From contig WBZZ01000839.1 of assembly GCA_019918135.1 (NCBI GenBank), forward strand, positions 1-64,000: a DNA stretch of 64,000 bases, in the 5' to 3' direction. Both the position numbers and the translations under genes were made by a program. Under the pieces are notes generated by a model. The model was not told the DNA's origin, did not search any database, and saw only the letters and a list, made by a program, of their open reading frames with translations. The first letter of the stretch is position 1. Each line of letters opens with the position of its first letter. The stretch is from Paulinella micropora (lineage: Eukaryota > Cercozoa > Imbricatea > Euglyphida > Paulinellidae). This document shows positions 21,758-31,638 of the stretch, piece after piece.

Positions 21758-22714
21758 ATGTCAAGAGAAGGAAGAGCGTATCATGTACACAACACAGGCT
21801 TCGTCCCCGCCATGGTCGTTCAGCGGCCGGCTATGCCTCGAAGAGAAAGGTTTGCTGCTGGAATAATCTCGCAATCCAAATGGAAATGGGAATGTTCTCA
21901 CTGTCGCCGAACAAACATACTGTCTGAAAAGAAATGTAAAAACTGCAAGCAGCTTGACGCGTCCTATTTAGACCTGCCTGACGATACAGATGAGGCCAAG
22001 GCTATTAAGAAATGGTACAAAACCCTGCAAGGCAGTCCAGATGACCAGCTTATGTCCTGCGTAGTGCCAGCTTCAGGGCAACCAGGCATACGTTCGAGAA
22101 ACGTACGAGACACACGTTCCAACAGCAGGACCACAAAACTAGGAGGAACACAGGGTTCGCCCTCGTCCATTTTTTTTACCCTGATTGACTACTACTTCCA
22201 GGGCCTCCAGAAAGAACTTACCTTTGTGGACCTGGGCGCGGGCGCTGGCGTCGCTGTAAATATGGCAGCCTTCGTCGGCTTCAAGGGCGTGTACGGGGTT
22301 GAATCCGGGAACTTTGGCGAAAACACTAGTATTGTACGCAGAAAGTTCTGCGCCAGAAAAGGCACTCCCGCTGCCACGCCGAAAGTACAGTTTAATACTA
22401 CAGTGAACAAGGATTTTAAACTAGATGACCTGTGGAACGATGAACCAGAACGTAAGATTTGCATCTATTTCTTTGTTACCAGTTGGACCACAAAGGACAA
22501 GGACATAGTGCTAAAGATGATTATGGAAGACCCGCGCGTTCGGTTTGGGTTGCTCCTGGATTTTCTCTCCAACTTTCAACGCAAAGGATTCTTTCCTCGT
22601 CAGTGGTCTGAAATGTTCACCGCTGATTGCCACCGGACTATCTATTCCACGGGCGGTAACGGTGAGTATCATTTACTGATCTTGCGCAGAAGGGGCGTGC
22701 CCGCGCCCGTCTGA
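21758..22714 (+). CDS. SAM methyltransferase with RanBP2-type zinc finger
   Basis: The 318-residue product starts MSREGRAYHV. Residues 42-65 form a W-x-C-x2-C-x10-C-x2-C finger (Cys 46, 49, 60, 63) of the RanBP2 type, which binds RNA or ubiquitin. Residues 156-164 (FVDLGAGAG) and 178-183 (VYGVES) are motif I and the acidic loop of a class I methyltransferase, broadly like DOT1 or other Rossmann enzymes. The remainder is open and helical. Substrate unknown; RNA or protein are both possible. The frame appears whole. It is preceded by the hairpin array and a T-rich leader. Confidence 0.6.
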   Translation: MSREGRAYHVHNTGFVPAMVVQRPAMPRRERFAAGIISQSKWKWECSHCRRTNILSEKKCKNCKQLDASYLDLPDDTDEAKAIKKWYKTLQGSPDDQLMSCVVPASGQPGIRSRNVRDTRSNSRTTKLGGTQGSPSSIFFTLIDYYFQGLQKELTFVDLGAGAGVAVNMAAFVGFKGVYGVESGNFGENTSIVRRKFCARKGTPAATPKVQFNTTVNKDFKLDDLWNDEPERKICIYFFVTSWTTKDKDIVLKMIMEDPRVRFGLLLDFLSNFQRKGFFPRQWSEMFTADCHRTIYSTGGNGEYHLLILRRRGVPAPV

Positions 22715-23270
22715 TTAGAAAAACAAAACAGGTGGTACATGCCGAGGAGCCCATTAAAATCTCCTTTCTCTTTTTGCTTGCGGAAGCTAAAAACAAAGCT
22801 TGTCAGTCCCGGCGCGGCGCATTCTTCCTACTGCTGCTCAGCCCAACAAGAAACTCTTTAATAACGCCAGAAAGAAACTTGGGAGCCACGAGTGGGGCAC
22901 AACGCTAGAAGAATAGCCAACCTTGGTGGGGGGGAAGGGCATGCCCGAGACGCTGGCTAGCCGAATGTCTCGTGCCTAAACCACCCCCGGTCAGAATGGA
23001 TTTTCGCGCCCGGCCTCGCCGGGTGTTTTCGTGTCTAGCCGCAGATGGCGAACAGAAAAGCTGGGGCATACCTCTGTTTGTGCGTAAATGTAGCGGCCCT
23101 TCGCACGGGTCTTTTACGAACTAGTTCCACAGTTGCCTTTTGTTGCAACAACCGTCTTTTGTTGGAGGGAACGCGCTGCAACCGCCTTTTGCTGCGCAGT
23201 CTATGCCTGGCGGAAGGGACGTTGGTGGCGGGGCTGTGGCGCAACTCCGGAACTTGTGTTGCAACAGCTG
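22715..23270. other. Spacer without recognised gene
   Basis: Contains an inverted GGTGGGGGG/CCACCCCCGG pair around 22925-22990 and a GCCCGGCCTCGCCGGG stem near 23010. Small open frames exist but resemble nothing. Confidence 0.35.
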
Positions 23271-23405
23271 CGCGCGGGTAGGTTCTCGGTGCGGGGCTTT
23301 GAAGCGAAACTTGTGCTGTAGCAGCTGTGCGCGGGTGGGTTCTCGGTGCGGGGCTTTGAAGCGAAACTTGCGCTGTAGCAGCTGTGCGCGGGTAGGTTCT
23401 GGGGG
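23271..23405. repeat. 57-bp tandem repeat, about 2.3 copies
   Basis: Units begin GCGCGGGTRGGTTCTCGGTG and end TGTAGCAGCTGT. On the minus strand the unit length keeps a 19-residue peptide in frame (RTYPRTAATAQVSLQSPAP), but the surrounding frame has no other gene-like features. Confidence 0.7.
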
Positions 23406-23661
23406 CCCGCGCTCCATGGGGTGTGTGAACAAAAGAAAAGATGGGGAACAGGGCCTGCATAAAAAAAGCAAAAGACAGTGAGGAGGAGGAGGGGAGGGGC
23501 CAGAGCTTGGAACGCCCCCCTTCCCAACAACACACCCCGCCCCCCAATTCGCCACCACCTTTTTTTATGCCCCGGCCCCCCCCCCCCCCCCGTTCTCTCT
23601 CTTCTGATGCCCCGGGCCAGCCCCCGAACGGCGGAAAAAGGCCTCAAAAGTGCGGTACCCC
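23406..23661. other. C-rich spacer upstream of the RPB2 N-half
   Basis: Purine-rich then C-rich, with a run of about 17 C near 23577. No gene recognised. Confidence 0.4.
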
Positions 23662-25098
23662 ATGGAGCCCATGCCGCTTGACGTGGTGTGCCCCCCGGCC
23701 CGACCAATGACGCCTACGGCTGCCCTCCATTTCCTGCGCCTGGCGGAGCGCAGCTGTGCACGTGCATCGGGGGTGGCCCCCCGCGCCTCGCAGACGAACT
23801 GCGCTCTGTGCTGTTCCAGCACTACCGCTCGCAGTACCAGCTGGGGCAGCCCCGCATTCAACTCAACATCGTCGCGGACCCGTCGCACGTGCCCGCCGTT
23901 CGCAGCAGCGGCTGGTGCCACGTGCTGTGCTGGGCGCTGAGCGCGTCGTACATGGCCAAGCACGAGTGGCGCGGGCGCGCCCTGCGAACGGTAGCGCCCG
24001 AACTCAAGGCCCTGGCCTCCTGTGACGTACGGGGCTGGGCGGCGTGCCTGGGCGTCCTGCTAGACAGGGGCCAGGGGCAGCCACAGACGACGCTGCCGGT
24101 CCCGTGGGCCGAGCTCGTGGCCGCTAGGTCCGAGTTCCAAACGCTAGTCGCCAAGCTGCGCAGCGGCAACTGTAGCTCCGGCGGCGCCGTGCTCGAGTGG
24201 TTCAGGCGCCACGTTATCAACCGGGTTTGGGCAGGCCTGCAGAGGTGCTTCTGGGACAATGCTACGCGGCCTGGCTCACGCCCGAGCCGGCCGCGACCCT
24301 GGCCGAGCTCTCGCCCTCGCTCGAAATACTGACCAACTGGTACGTGTACCTGTCATTGTTCTACGCGCTGCTCGCGGCCGCGGCCCCCCCGCGCTGGGAC
24401 ACGCTGCTCGAGCCCACCACGCCCACGTCCGCGCGGGCCTTCCGCGAGCGTCTGTGGGAAACGTCCACGCGGCAAGGTCTCGGAACGCGTCCGCGACAGG
24501 TTCATGGAGATCTGCTGCGCGCAGAACCTCACGGGCTGCGCCGAGAAAAACTACCGCACCATCTTTGGCCAGGGCGCCGCGGCCGCCGTCAAGTCGTCGG
24601 CCGTCATGCAAAAGCTGGTCAACGCCTACAGGCGCGAGTGTCTGCAGACGCTCGCGGCCCGCGCTGCCCCCGACCCCGGCGCTCTGGCGGCTGGGGCAGG
24701 CACACCAGCTCAGTTCGGACGACCCGCTGGACGAGCTGGACCTGGCTCTGCTCGAGGAGCGCCTCGTGCTCCTGCACGGCCAGAGCGCCAGCGACAGGGG
24801 GATCGTGCTGCTGCCCCCTGTCGCGCTGCGCTGCACGCTCCCTGCACCAGCTGTGCAGGAGTTCGGCGTCCTGCCTGACACGCTGCGGCCGCGGCCCGTG
24901 CTCATCAGCGCCTTTGGCGCCTGGCTGGGCTATGGGCCAGATGACGGCGTGGTGTTGTGTGGCTGCCTCCCAGAGGCTTACGCCTGGTGGTGCCTCACGC
25001 TGCAGCGTCGCTATCGCGGCCGTTTGCAGGACGGTACTATGTTCTTAAACACGGCGGTGCCTCTGCAGACGTGGCTCGCCTCACTGGCCCGCCACTAG
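23662..25098 (+). pseudogene. RNA polymerase subunit 2 (RPB2-like), N-terminal half, tentative
   Basis: The stretch encodes a GC-rich, helical protein of RPB2-like size for an N-terminal half. The end carries RPRPVLISAFGAW followed by LGYGPDDGVVLC, which matches the conserved RPB2 segment VA...GYNxEDAxxxN, with DD and V in the right places, and upstream NLTGCAEKNYRTIFGQG could match the region before the fork loops. The match stops just after this motif, and the complementary C-terminal half lies at 9.1-10.4 kb on the same strand. The copy is broken (about two or three breaks). Identification is weaker than for the C-half; it could also be an unknown viral protein. Confidence 0.4.
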
Positions 25099-25716
25099 CG
25101 GCCCTCCGACTGCCGCGGGGTGGGAGGAGAGGGAAAGTCCAAAGAGAGCCCTGTGCGAACGATTCACCCCCCCCCACACACACACCTTATTCCCCCCCCC
25201 CCCCCACACCACACCTTATTCCCCCCCCCCCCCTCACCCCACCGTGTTTCTTCTCACCCCGGTGCGCCCCTCCCCAACCCCTTTCCCTCTCCCTCCCCCT
25301 CCCCCCAAAAAAAACCAAGATGAGACAAAAGAGGATTTTGTTCCCCTCCCCCTTTCCCCTCTCCCGTTCCCTTTTTTGCCTGTGTTGGCCCCCCCCCCCC
25401 CGGAACCCCCTTCCTATGTCGGGGGGGGGGGTGGGGCCGGTAGCGAAGGGATGTTGGGGGGGGGGGGGGGGCCGGTAGCGAAGGGATGTTGGGAGGGGGG
25501 GGGGGGCCGGTGGCGGGGGAGGAGGGGGCCCATTCGCTCCGCGCCTCTCTGCCCCCCCCCCCCCCCGGCCATCGGCCCCCGCCCTCCCTCTCTCGTTGCC
25601 GGCCGAAAAAAAAACGCAAGGTGGTGCCACGGCTCTTTGGGTACACATTTCCAACAAAAGGCGCACAATCAAGCACCCCCACCCTTTGCGTTCTTTTTTT
25701 TACCCTTTCACCTGCC
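25099..25716. other. G/C homopolymer-rich spacer
   Basis: Holds many runs of 9-17 C (25165-25290, 25390-25405, 25551-25566) and of G (25424-25510), including two copies of GGGCCGGTAGCGAAGGGATG. Strong G-quadruplex potential on both strands. Open frames here are Pro/Gly artefacts. Confidence 0.6.
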
Positions 25717-26220
25717 ATGTCCGCGACCGAGAACAAACACGACCGCGATGACGAGAACAAGGGCACGAAGCCAAGCGCGACGACGGTGGCAACCGAGGAG
25801 CCAGCCAAGCCAGCCCGCGACAAGCGCGAGAAACAGAGACCCCTAGCGCGCAGGCACAGACGCCGCGAGTGCCCCGAGGTGGGCATGCTGTGGCCCTCGG
25901 AAGTCAAGATGCTAGCTAGACAGTGCAGGATCGGCCGGCTGGGCGGCAGGAAGTTGCGGCGCAGCGTGACGGATTCGCTCGACGACTTCGTGCGGGTCAT
26001 GCACGAGCGCGTGGACCTGTACGGCGGGGAGAACTGCGGCCGCAAGACCGCCCGGGTCGAGGACGTGCTCAGGGCGTACAAGACGGGCTTCGGCCGCCGG
26101 CTGTACCTGGGCGTGGACGAGCCGCCCGCCAAGAAACGCCGCACTGTCAAGCGCGAGAAAGAAGAGGAAGAGGAACAGGAGGAGCGCGACCCCGCAACAG
26201 CAGCAGCAGCATCGGACTGA
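25717..26220 (+). CDS. Viral H4-like histone
   Basis: The 167-residue product has a basic N-terminal tail (residues 1-55, rich in Lys/Arg), a histone fold at about residues 60-132 and an acidic/basic C-terminal tail. In the fold, PSEVKMLARQCRIGRLGG corresponds to the first helix and loop of H4 (AIRRLARRGGVKRISG), DSLDDFVRVMHERVDLY to the long second helix, and GRKTARVEDVLRAYK followed by FGRRLYL to the [24 protein letters not shown] of H4. Histones pack DNA; viral ones are known from mirusviruses, some NCLDVs and polydnaviruses. Length exceeds host H4 (about 102) because of both tails. The ATG is the first after a T-rich leader. Frame whole. Confidence 0.75.
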   Translation: MSATENKHDRDDENKGTKPSATTVATEEPAKPARDKREKQRPLARRHRRRECPEVGMLWPSEVKMLARQCRIGRLGGRKLRRSVTDSLDDFVRVMHERVDLYGGENCGRKTARVEDVLRAYKTGFGRRLYLGVDEPPAKKRRTVKREKEEEEEQEERDPATAAAASD

Positions 26221-26523
26221 CAAAATTCAACACACGGGAATAGCCGGCCAGTCTAGATTGAGCAGACAAGTAACAATCTTTCTTTTAATTAAAACAAAAA
26301 AAAAAACCCCAAGAGACAAAGATTTCTGGCCATCACCAGATCAAGCAGGGGGGTGGGGCCGCTCAAAAAAGTGCTAGCTACCAGAGTGGAAAGTGTTTTT
26401 TTTTTCTTTCTTTGCGTGGTTCAGCAGAATGCTCTCCTTCGGATCCCTTTCTTCCCCCTCCAGCTTTTCCTCTGTCTCTGCTTGTTCTCCTTGCACGTTC
26501 TTTTTGTGCGCAGGCCCGTCGAT
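26221..26523. other. Convergent spacer
   Basis: Lies between the 3' ends of the histone gene and the minus-strand membrane protein gene. An A-rich stretch near 26290-26310 and TTTTTTTTTCTTTCTTTG at 26397 may hold the two polyadenylation regions. Confidence 0.35.
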
Positions 26524-27474
26524 TCACTCAGTTGAACTCGCTTTCGTATTCCTTTTGGAACCAGCTTTCTCCAACTTAGTAGGAAGGTCGTCTTTGATTT
26601 TTGAGATTTCGCCCTGCAGCTCTTGCATCATTTTGAAAAGGTCTTGTATAGTCGTGCCTCCGTTGGCCCCTTCGACACAGCTCACCAAATGTTGATATTC
26701 TTCTTTTGTCGCTTCCGGGTCTTCCGGCCATTTGCACGGGTTCGAATCGCACTTCATCCAGGTGATCATGGCTATGAAGTATTTCGCGACTGCAAAGGAG
26801 TTGCCGATCACGGACAGGAGGCTGGAAGCAGCCCACATCATGGCATTCTGTAAGGAGCATTCTCCGCCATCCTTGGCGTTGTCGGTCAGGACGCAGTTGT
26901 TGCAGATAGTAGTAGCGTTGGCGTCCCTGCCAGTTCTCAGCATTACCGACCACTCCATAGCAGAACTGTCCAAATTCGGGTTGCGGAGGATCATGATCTC
27001 CTCCTTGTTGTTATGGATGTTGTTCATGATCATGAGCGACAGCGACAGCAGCAGCAGCGTCATGATGAAGCCGGCCATGTGGATCAGCAGGTGATTTCTG
27101 TAGCCGTAGAACTTGATCACGTTTCTCAGCACTGCAGTTCTCGACGAAGAATACATATCCTTCCAAACGGTCGAGAAAAAGAAAAAGGCCACGAACAGCG
27201 ACGCCGCCGTGACGGCTATGCCCGTGATAATCAGACCTCGGCTCGTTTTGAAGATTTGGGATTCGGTGCCAAAACCTTCGCCTACCGCATACGGCCTGTC
27301 ATCGAACATGTGCCTCATGCTGAAAGAGGCAGAGGCCAGATGCAAGGACATACCACCGGCCGAGAAAAGCCACATAAAAACATAAAAACTCGACGCATAC
27401 TTATCCTCCTCTGTCTTCGAGCCGCTCTCGCTGCTGGCTTCAGAGGGCATCGCCGGGGCTACTTTAGCAGGCAT
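26524..27474 (-). CDS. Four-pass membrane protein with C-terminal coiled coil
   Basis: The 316-residue product starts MPAKVAPAMP at 27474; an upstream in-frame extension is also open but lacks a better start context. Four hydrophobic segments are visible: YVFMWLFSAGGMSLHL, LIITGIAVTAASLFVAFFFF, MAGFIMTLLLLSLSLMIM, and ASSLLSVIGNSFAVAKYFIA. A loop with NATTICNNC and GGECS lies between the third and fourth, possibly glycosylated and disulfide-bonded. The tail (IQDLFKMMQELQGEISKIKDDL) can form a coiled coil. No family is recognised. It could be a virion or host-interaction membrane protein. Frame whole. Confidence 0.6.
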   Translation of the reverse strand: MPAKVAPAMPSEASSESGSKTEEDKYASSFYVFMWLFSAGGMSLHLASASFSMRHMFDDRPYAVGEGFGTESQIFKTSRGLIITGIAVTAASLFVAFFFFSTVWKDMYSSSRTAVLRNVIKFYGYRNHLLIHMAGFIMTLLLLSLSLMIMNNIHNNKEEIMILRNPNLDSSAMEWSVMLRTGRDANATTICNNCVLTDNAKDGGECSLQNAMMWAASSLLSVIGNSFAVAKYFIAMITWMKCDSNPCKWPEDPEATKEEYQHLVSCVEGANGGTTIQDLFKMMQELQGEISKIKDDLPTKLEKAGSKRNTKASSTE

Positions 27475-28165
27475 TGTTTTTTCTTTCTTGAGCGCAAAGA
27501 AAACAAAAGGGCTGTACGTGTGAGCCCTCCGGGTGTGTTGGTACCAGCGCAAAAGTTCGTTCGCACAATCTTGGTTATTAAAATACAGTCTTGAATAGAA
27601 CGTGCAAATCTTGCCCAAAAACTTTTTAAAAAGTTACAAGGAAAAAGAAACTACTCCCTATTCCCCCCCCCCCCCCCGAGGTTGGCAAAACTAACACTTT
27701 TTTCCCTCCCTTTTTTTGTCTCTTTTCATTGCCTGTTAAGATGATGTTTTTCTTTTTTTTCGGGGATGGGACGTGCGGGAGAGAAAAGGGGGGGGGGGGA
27801 AACGGCGGGGGACACGGGCTTTTTGTGAGTACAAAAAGGCGGCTACAACCACCATTCTCTCTCTCCCTCCCACTCTCAATTTCTCGATTCCCTTGTCCAC
27901 GCTCGTATACGAAAAAAAAGGGAAAGATTAAGCCGCTGGCACAGAGAGAGGAGGGGGAGGGGCAACTACGGTGCCAACAGTCTCTCTTGCTCTCCTTCTC
28001 TCCCCCCCCTCCCCAAGAAAGCAGAAGAGTGTAGCAAAACTAGCCCTCCCGTCCCTCCCCACTTTCTCTCCCCGCACACTCCTCCCCGGCGGCCCGTGCA
28101 AATTGTGCTTTCTCCTTTTCCCTTCCGCTCTACCCACACCCGCTTTGGGAGCGCACGGGTTTCCT
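27475..28165. other. C/G-rich spacer
   Basis: Contains runs of C (27664-27678) and G (27789-27799) and pyrimidine-rich tracts. No gene recognised. Confidence 0.45.
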
Positions 28166-28795
28166 TTAATTCGTCTTTTGGCCAGCCCGCAGCCTGGCGC
28201 TGTGCAATCGTTTGTCAGGTCCTTTGCCCTCGCTGTGCCCCCTCAGGGCTTTTCTCGGCGGCGCTGCTGCCATCTGCTTGTCTTCTTGGATGATGTAGGA
28301 CCACCGAAGTTCGGAGCCCGCCCTGAAGACGGGGTTCTGCCCCGTGCCGCAGGTCAGGTACGGCCGGCGGAGGCCCGGACGTTTGTACGCGGGCTTCTTG
28401 AGGACCAGCAAAGGCTGCTGGTCGCGGCTGTTGACCAGCTGCGCGGAGCCCTGGTACCGTAGCGCGGGCGGCAGTTCGAACACGATGGAGTTTGGCGCGC
28501 GGAGAAAGCGCTGCCACGTGCCATCGTGCAGCGCCAGGCGTTTCAGGATCTGGGCTTGGTGCCACTTGTACAGCTCGAGCAAGCCGAAGCCGTCGATGCA
28601 GACCGCCTCCCAAGAGGTCTTCCGCGCTGGCATTGGGGGGCTGTGGCTGTGGCTGGTTGGAGTGGCGTCGGCGAACCTTGCACAAGATCAGTAGCACAGT
28701 TGCAACCAGCGCCGCGGAGCTTGCCCGCCACGCCGTGGCGGCCCAATCCGCCGCGATCAGGTCGGGGGCCCAGGCAGGGATTAGCGTCGTGAGCA
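28166..28795 (-). CDS. Single-pass membrane protein region
   Basis: Starting at 28795, one frame begins MLTTLIPAWAPDL and has a hydrophobic segment ASSAALVATVLLILCKV followed by basic residues, a type of single-span anchor. Another frame of the same strand covers 28633-28166 with EAVCIDGFGLLELYKWHQAQ and a Pro/Arg-rich end. The region looks like one membrane gene that may not be intact; I give no family. It neighbours two other membrane protein genes. Confidence 0.4.
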
Positions 28796-29261
28796 TTCGG
28801 GAGAGGGGTGTGTGGGTTTGTGCGCCCCGGTTTTTAAGCAACAAAAGGAGGTTGACGGTCAGCTTTTTTTGGGTGATTGCAGCCAGGAGCGAGGGGGGAG
28901 GGGTGGGACAGAAAGAGAGACGTGGGGAAAGAGGGCGAATGGGGTGAGGGAAGCTTCGGGAGGATTGTTTCTTTTTAAACATAGGAGTGCACGGAAAAAG
29001 AAGCAGGGGCTGGGCAAATTCTGTGGGGAGGGGGGAAGGGAAGGGCTAGCCAGACAGAGGGAGAGAGAGCGGGGGGGGGGGGGGGGGGGAGCCGTAGTGG
29101 CGCGTGCCCTCTCACGGCCCACAAGTGTCAGAACGTTTATAGGACATTCTCGTGCATGTTTTTTTGAGACCAAAAAGTAAAAAAAAAGCAACACGCTCCG
29201 GATTCCCCGACCGAGCGAGAGACCAACCGAAGAAACAATACCTGGGGGCTCAAATATAACG
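28796..29261. other. Purine-rich spacer with G-run
   Basis: A run of about 22 G near 29071 follows GAGAGAGAGC. The spacer separates the divergent membrane protein genes and probably holds their promoters. Confidence 0.4.
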
Positions 29262-29843
29262 ATGGGCGAGGAACTGCCCGTGACCTGGACTATCCGCCTG
29301 CTGTGCTCGGCCGAGCTCTGGGTGTACGTCACTTGCGTGGCTTTCACCAGCGCACGCTCCGCCTGCCAGCAGTGCCTGCTTTCTATCGTGTGCTACTCGA
29401 TCTCAACGGCGCTGGTAGGGCTCAGGCGCGCCATCATCTGGTTTGTGTATAACGTTCGCAAGAGGGAAAGTCACCATGCCAGACATGCTCACGTCATCAC
29501 GCAATGCGCCCAATTGCTGCGCGTAGTCACGCTCCTGCAGCTGGGGTGGTCGCGCTTTCAGCTGCACCTGCTCGTGCTAGCCATTACCAACATTACGGGT
29601 CCCGCCGCGCTCGTCACCCTCCGCTTGCTAAGAGCTCTGATGTCCATTGTGGTCGTAGCCAACGTCGCGTACAAGAACAGCGGCCCCACAGCCATGAACG
29701 CCCTGAAGTGCCTGATGACGGCAGTGGTGGTAGGGCTCAACATAGCCGAGATGTGCTTGGGGACACCGGCGCGCGTGGTGATGGGTTTGCTAGAGATTTC
29801 GATCACTTTGTTGTTCCTGGCCTGCGCGCTGCAGAAAGACTAG
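29262..29843 (+). CDS. Multi-pass membrane protein
   Basis: The 193-residue product starts MGEELPVTWT and is hydrophobic through most of its length: four to five spans can be drawn (WVYVTCVAFTSA, QCLLSIVCYSISTALVGL, QLHLLVLAITNITG, LMSIVVVANVAY, LLEISITLLFLACAL). The loop RKRESHHARHAH is basic and His-rich. Eight or more Cys are spread through it. No family recognised. Frame whole. Confidence 0.6.
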   Translation: MGEELPVTWTIRLLCSAELWVYVTCVAFTSARSACQQCLLSIVCYSISTALVGLRRAIIWFVYNVRKRESHHARHAHVITQCAQLLRVVTLLQLGWSRFQLHLLVLAITNITGPAALVTLRLLRALMSIVVVANVAYKNSGPTAMNALKCLMTAVVVGLNIAEMCLGTPARVVMGLLEISITLLFLACALQKD

Positions 29844-30411
29844 TATTGGACTTCGCTCGCTCTGGCCTGCACAGTGACTGACTTGTACTATGCGGTCAGT
29901 TTGGTTTATTGAGCACACACCACAGCAAGGCGGCGTTGTGTATTCCTCGCCCCCAAACAAAGCCTCCCCCGCTAGCGCCAAAAAAAACAAGATCATCGCT
30001 GCAAGGAAGTTAAGGGGGGGGGGGCCTACACACAGAGGAAGACAGAGTAAAGTACGCCAAGTCTGCGGGCAGGGGGGAGGGGCGCGGGTGGTACAAGAAA
30101 AAAGCAGCAGTGCTAACAAAAAAAGAAGGCTTTGGTGACGGGGGGGGGGGGGAGCGCGCGCGGGGGGGGGGGCCATCCAATGGGGGGGGGGGGGGGGGCG
30201 AAAGCGCGCGGGGGGGGGGGGGGGGGGCCGACAGCCCTTGCCCTTTTCGGGGGGGGGGGGGGGGGGGGGACCCGCCCAACGGGGGAAAAGCGCCGGGGGG
30301 GGGGGGGGGGGGAAGGGACCGCGCGGTTGTTGGTTTTTGTATATAGCAAGCAGGGGGGGTCCCGCCGCGCGCCCCCCGACACATAACCAAAGGGGGCAGC
30401 AGCGGGAGCAA
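29844..30411. other. G-run-rich spacer
   Basis: At least six runs of 10-19 G lie at 30017-30313, separated by short GC-rich segments such as GCGCGCG. Very high G-quadruplex potential directly upstream of the nuclease gene. Open frames through it are poly-Gly/poly-Pro artefacts. Confidence 0.6.
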
Positions 30412-31638
30412 ATGGGGCTCTACGGCGGCTGGAAGACGCTAGAGGAGGTCAGCCCCGAGGCGCTGTCCGCGGGCGTCGTCGACTCTCTGCCCGCAAACAC
30501 CTGCGTAATTGTACAGGACACGCTCGTGAGGCTGCAGAAGGCCTGCGCGCGCGCCAAGAAACAGCGCGCGGCCGGCGACGGTGCCGGTGTCTGGCGCCGG
30601 CTGGCGCTGGACCTGGTGCTAGAGCCGCTGCGCACCCTGCAGGCCAACGCCATTGTGCTGGTCGCCGACAAGCCGGCTCTCGTCACGCCGCTCAAGCAAG
30701 CGACGCAGCAGAAGCGCCGCGCGCGACAGTCGCAGAGCCAGCTGCCCTCGGTGGTCTCGGTCGGGACGGGTGACGGGCTGCTGGACGCCGGCGGGAAATG
30801 TTTACCAAATGCCTTCGTCGAGGACCTGATTGGCAGCCGCGAGCACCGTCCGCTGCTGCTGCGGCACGTGCAAGATATTCTGCTCAACAACGCGCCGGCA
30901 ATTGTGGCGGCGCTCAAGGGCCGCCAGACTGTGGGTTCGCGCCTGGTGCTGGACCTGGGCTTTGGCGTGCACAGCCTCGCGCCCGACGAAGGCGGCGACT
31001 GGGCCTGGCGCGCGGGGCCCGAGGAGCCCGTGGCCGAGGGCGAGGCCGACCTCGGCGTCTTCCGCTGGATCCAGCGCTGGCACAGCCGATCGTCTAGTGG
31101 CTGGCATTACGTAGCGGACACGGTCGATACGGATTTCCTAGTGTTGGGACTCATGGTCGCCAACGCGCAGCGAGATTTGGAACTGTTTGTCAATTTTCAA
31201 CAGAAATTTTTGCTGCACATCACCCCCGTTTTGGACGCTCTGCGTCTGAATCCCGGCGGATTGCCGGCTTTCTTGCGCGCTCTTTGTCTGCACGGCACCG
31301 ACTTCCTGGACAAGTCCGCGGTTTGTCCGACAGTACACTGCAAGTCGCTGCTGGCGGTACAAGAAGACCGCGCGCGCGGGATTTCGTTGTCCTTAACCAC
31401 CCAAGAGTTTGTGCATGATATCTGTGCGGCTTACATACGCAAGAGCAGAAAGTCGGTGCCCGCGGAATCTAAGCTGAGCACCGAGTGGTTGCACGAGCAA
31501 ACCCAGTACCTCAACAAACGGCTGCCCGCGCTAGCCACGCTGAAGAAGTCGGCTGAAAAATATAACCTGCAAGTCCAGTACTGGTCCAGCCTGCTGGAGC
31601 CAGAACCGACAGCCCACAAGAAACGACGACTGCGCTGA
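30412..31638 (+). CDS. FEN1/XPG-type flap nuclease
   Basis: The 408-residue product starts MGLYGGWKTLEE, like the MGxxGLWxxL start of the XPG family. A further N-terminal feature is IVLVADKPALVTPLKQ then KRRAR (residues 81-105), matching the VFDGxxPxxK...Rr segment. The internal XPG-I region is seen at 209-246 (EGEADLGVFRWIQ ... ADTVDTDFLVLG) with the conserved acids, and GTDFLDK corresponds to the GCDY turn. These enzymes cut 5' flaps in DNA replication and repair. The end is basic (KKRRLR), a likely nuclear signal. Frame whole. ATG chosen because the XPG motif begins exactly there. Confidence 0.7.
   Translation: MGLYGGWKTLEEVSPEALSAGVVDSLPANTCVIVQDTLVRLQKACARAKKQRAAGDGAGVWRRLALDLVLEPLRTLQANAIVLVADKPALVTPLKQATQQKRRARQSQSQLPSVVSVGTGDGLLDAGGKCLPNAFVEDLIGSREHRPLLLRHVQDILLNNAPAIVAALKGRQTVGSRLVLDLGFGVHSLAPDEGGDWAWRAGPEEPVAEGEADLGVFRWIQRWHSRSSSGWHYVADTVDTDFLVLGLMVANAQRDLELFVNFQQKFLLHITPVLDALRLNPGGLPAFLRALCLHGTDFLDKSAVCPTVHCKSLLAVQEDRARGISLSLTTQEFVHDICAAYIRKSRKSVPAESKLSTEWLHEQTQYLNKRLPALATLKKSAEKYNLQVQYWSSLLEPEPTAHKKRRLR

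Noticed and set aside
23271-23405. CRISPR-like array
   Set aside because: Units are direct head-to-tail repeats without unique spacers, in eukaryotic-type DNA.
29262-29843. A rhodopsin (as in mirusviruses)
   Set aside because: Spans are too few and too short, and there is no retinal-binding Lys motif.
30113-30382. Pro- and Gly-rich frames at G-runs
   Set aside because: Translation of homopolymers in all frames; the same applies near 25.2-25.6, 44.7-45.0 and 53.3-53.7 kb.
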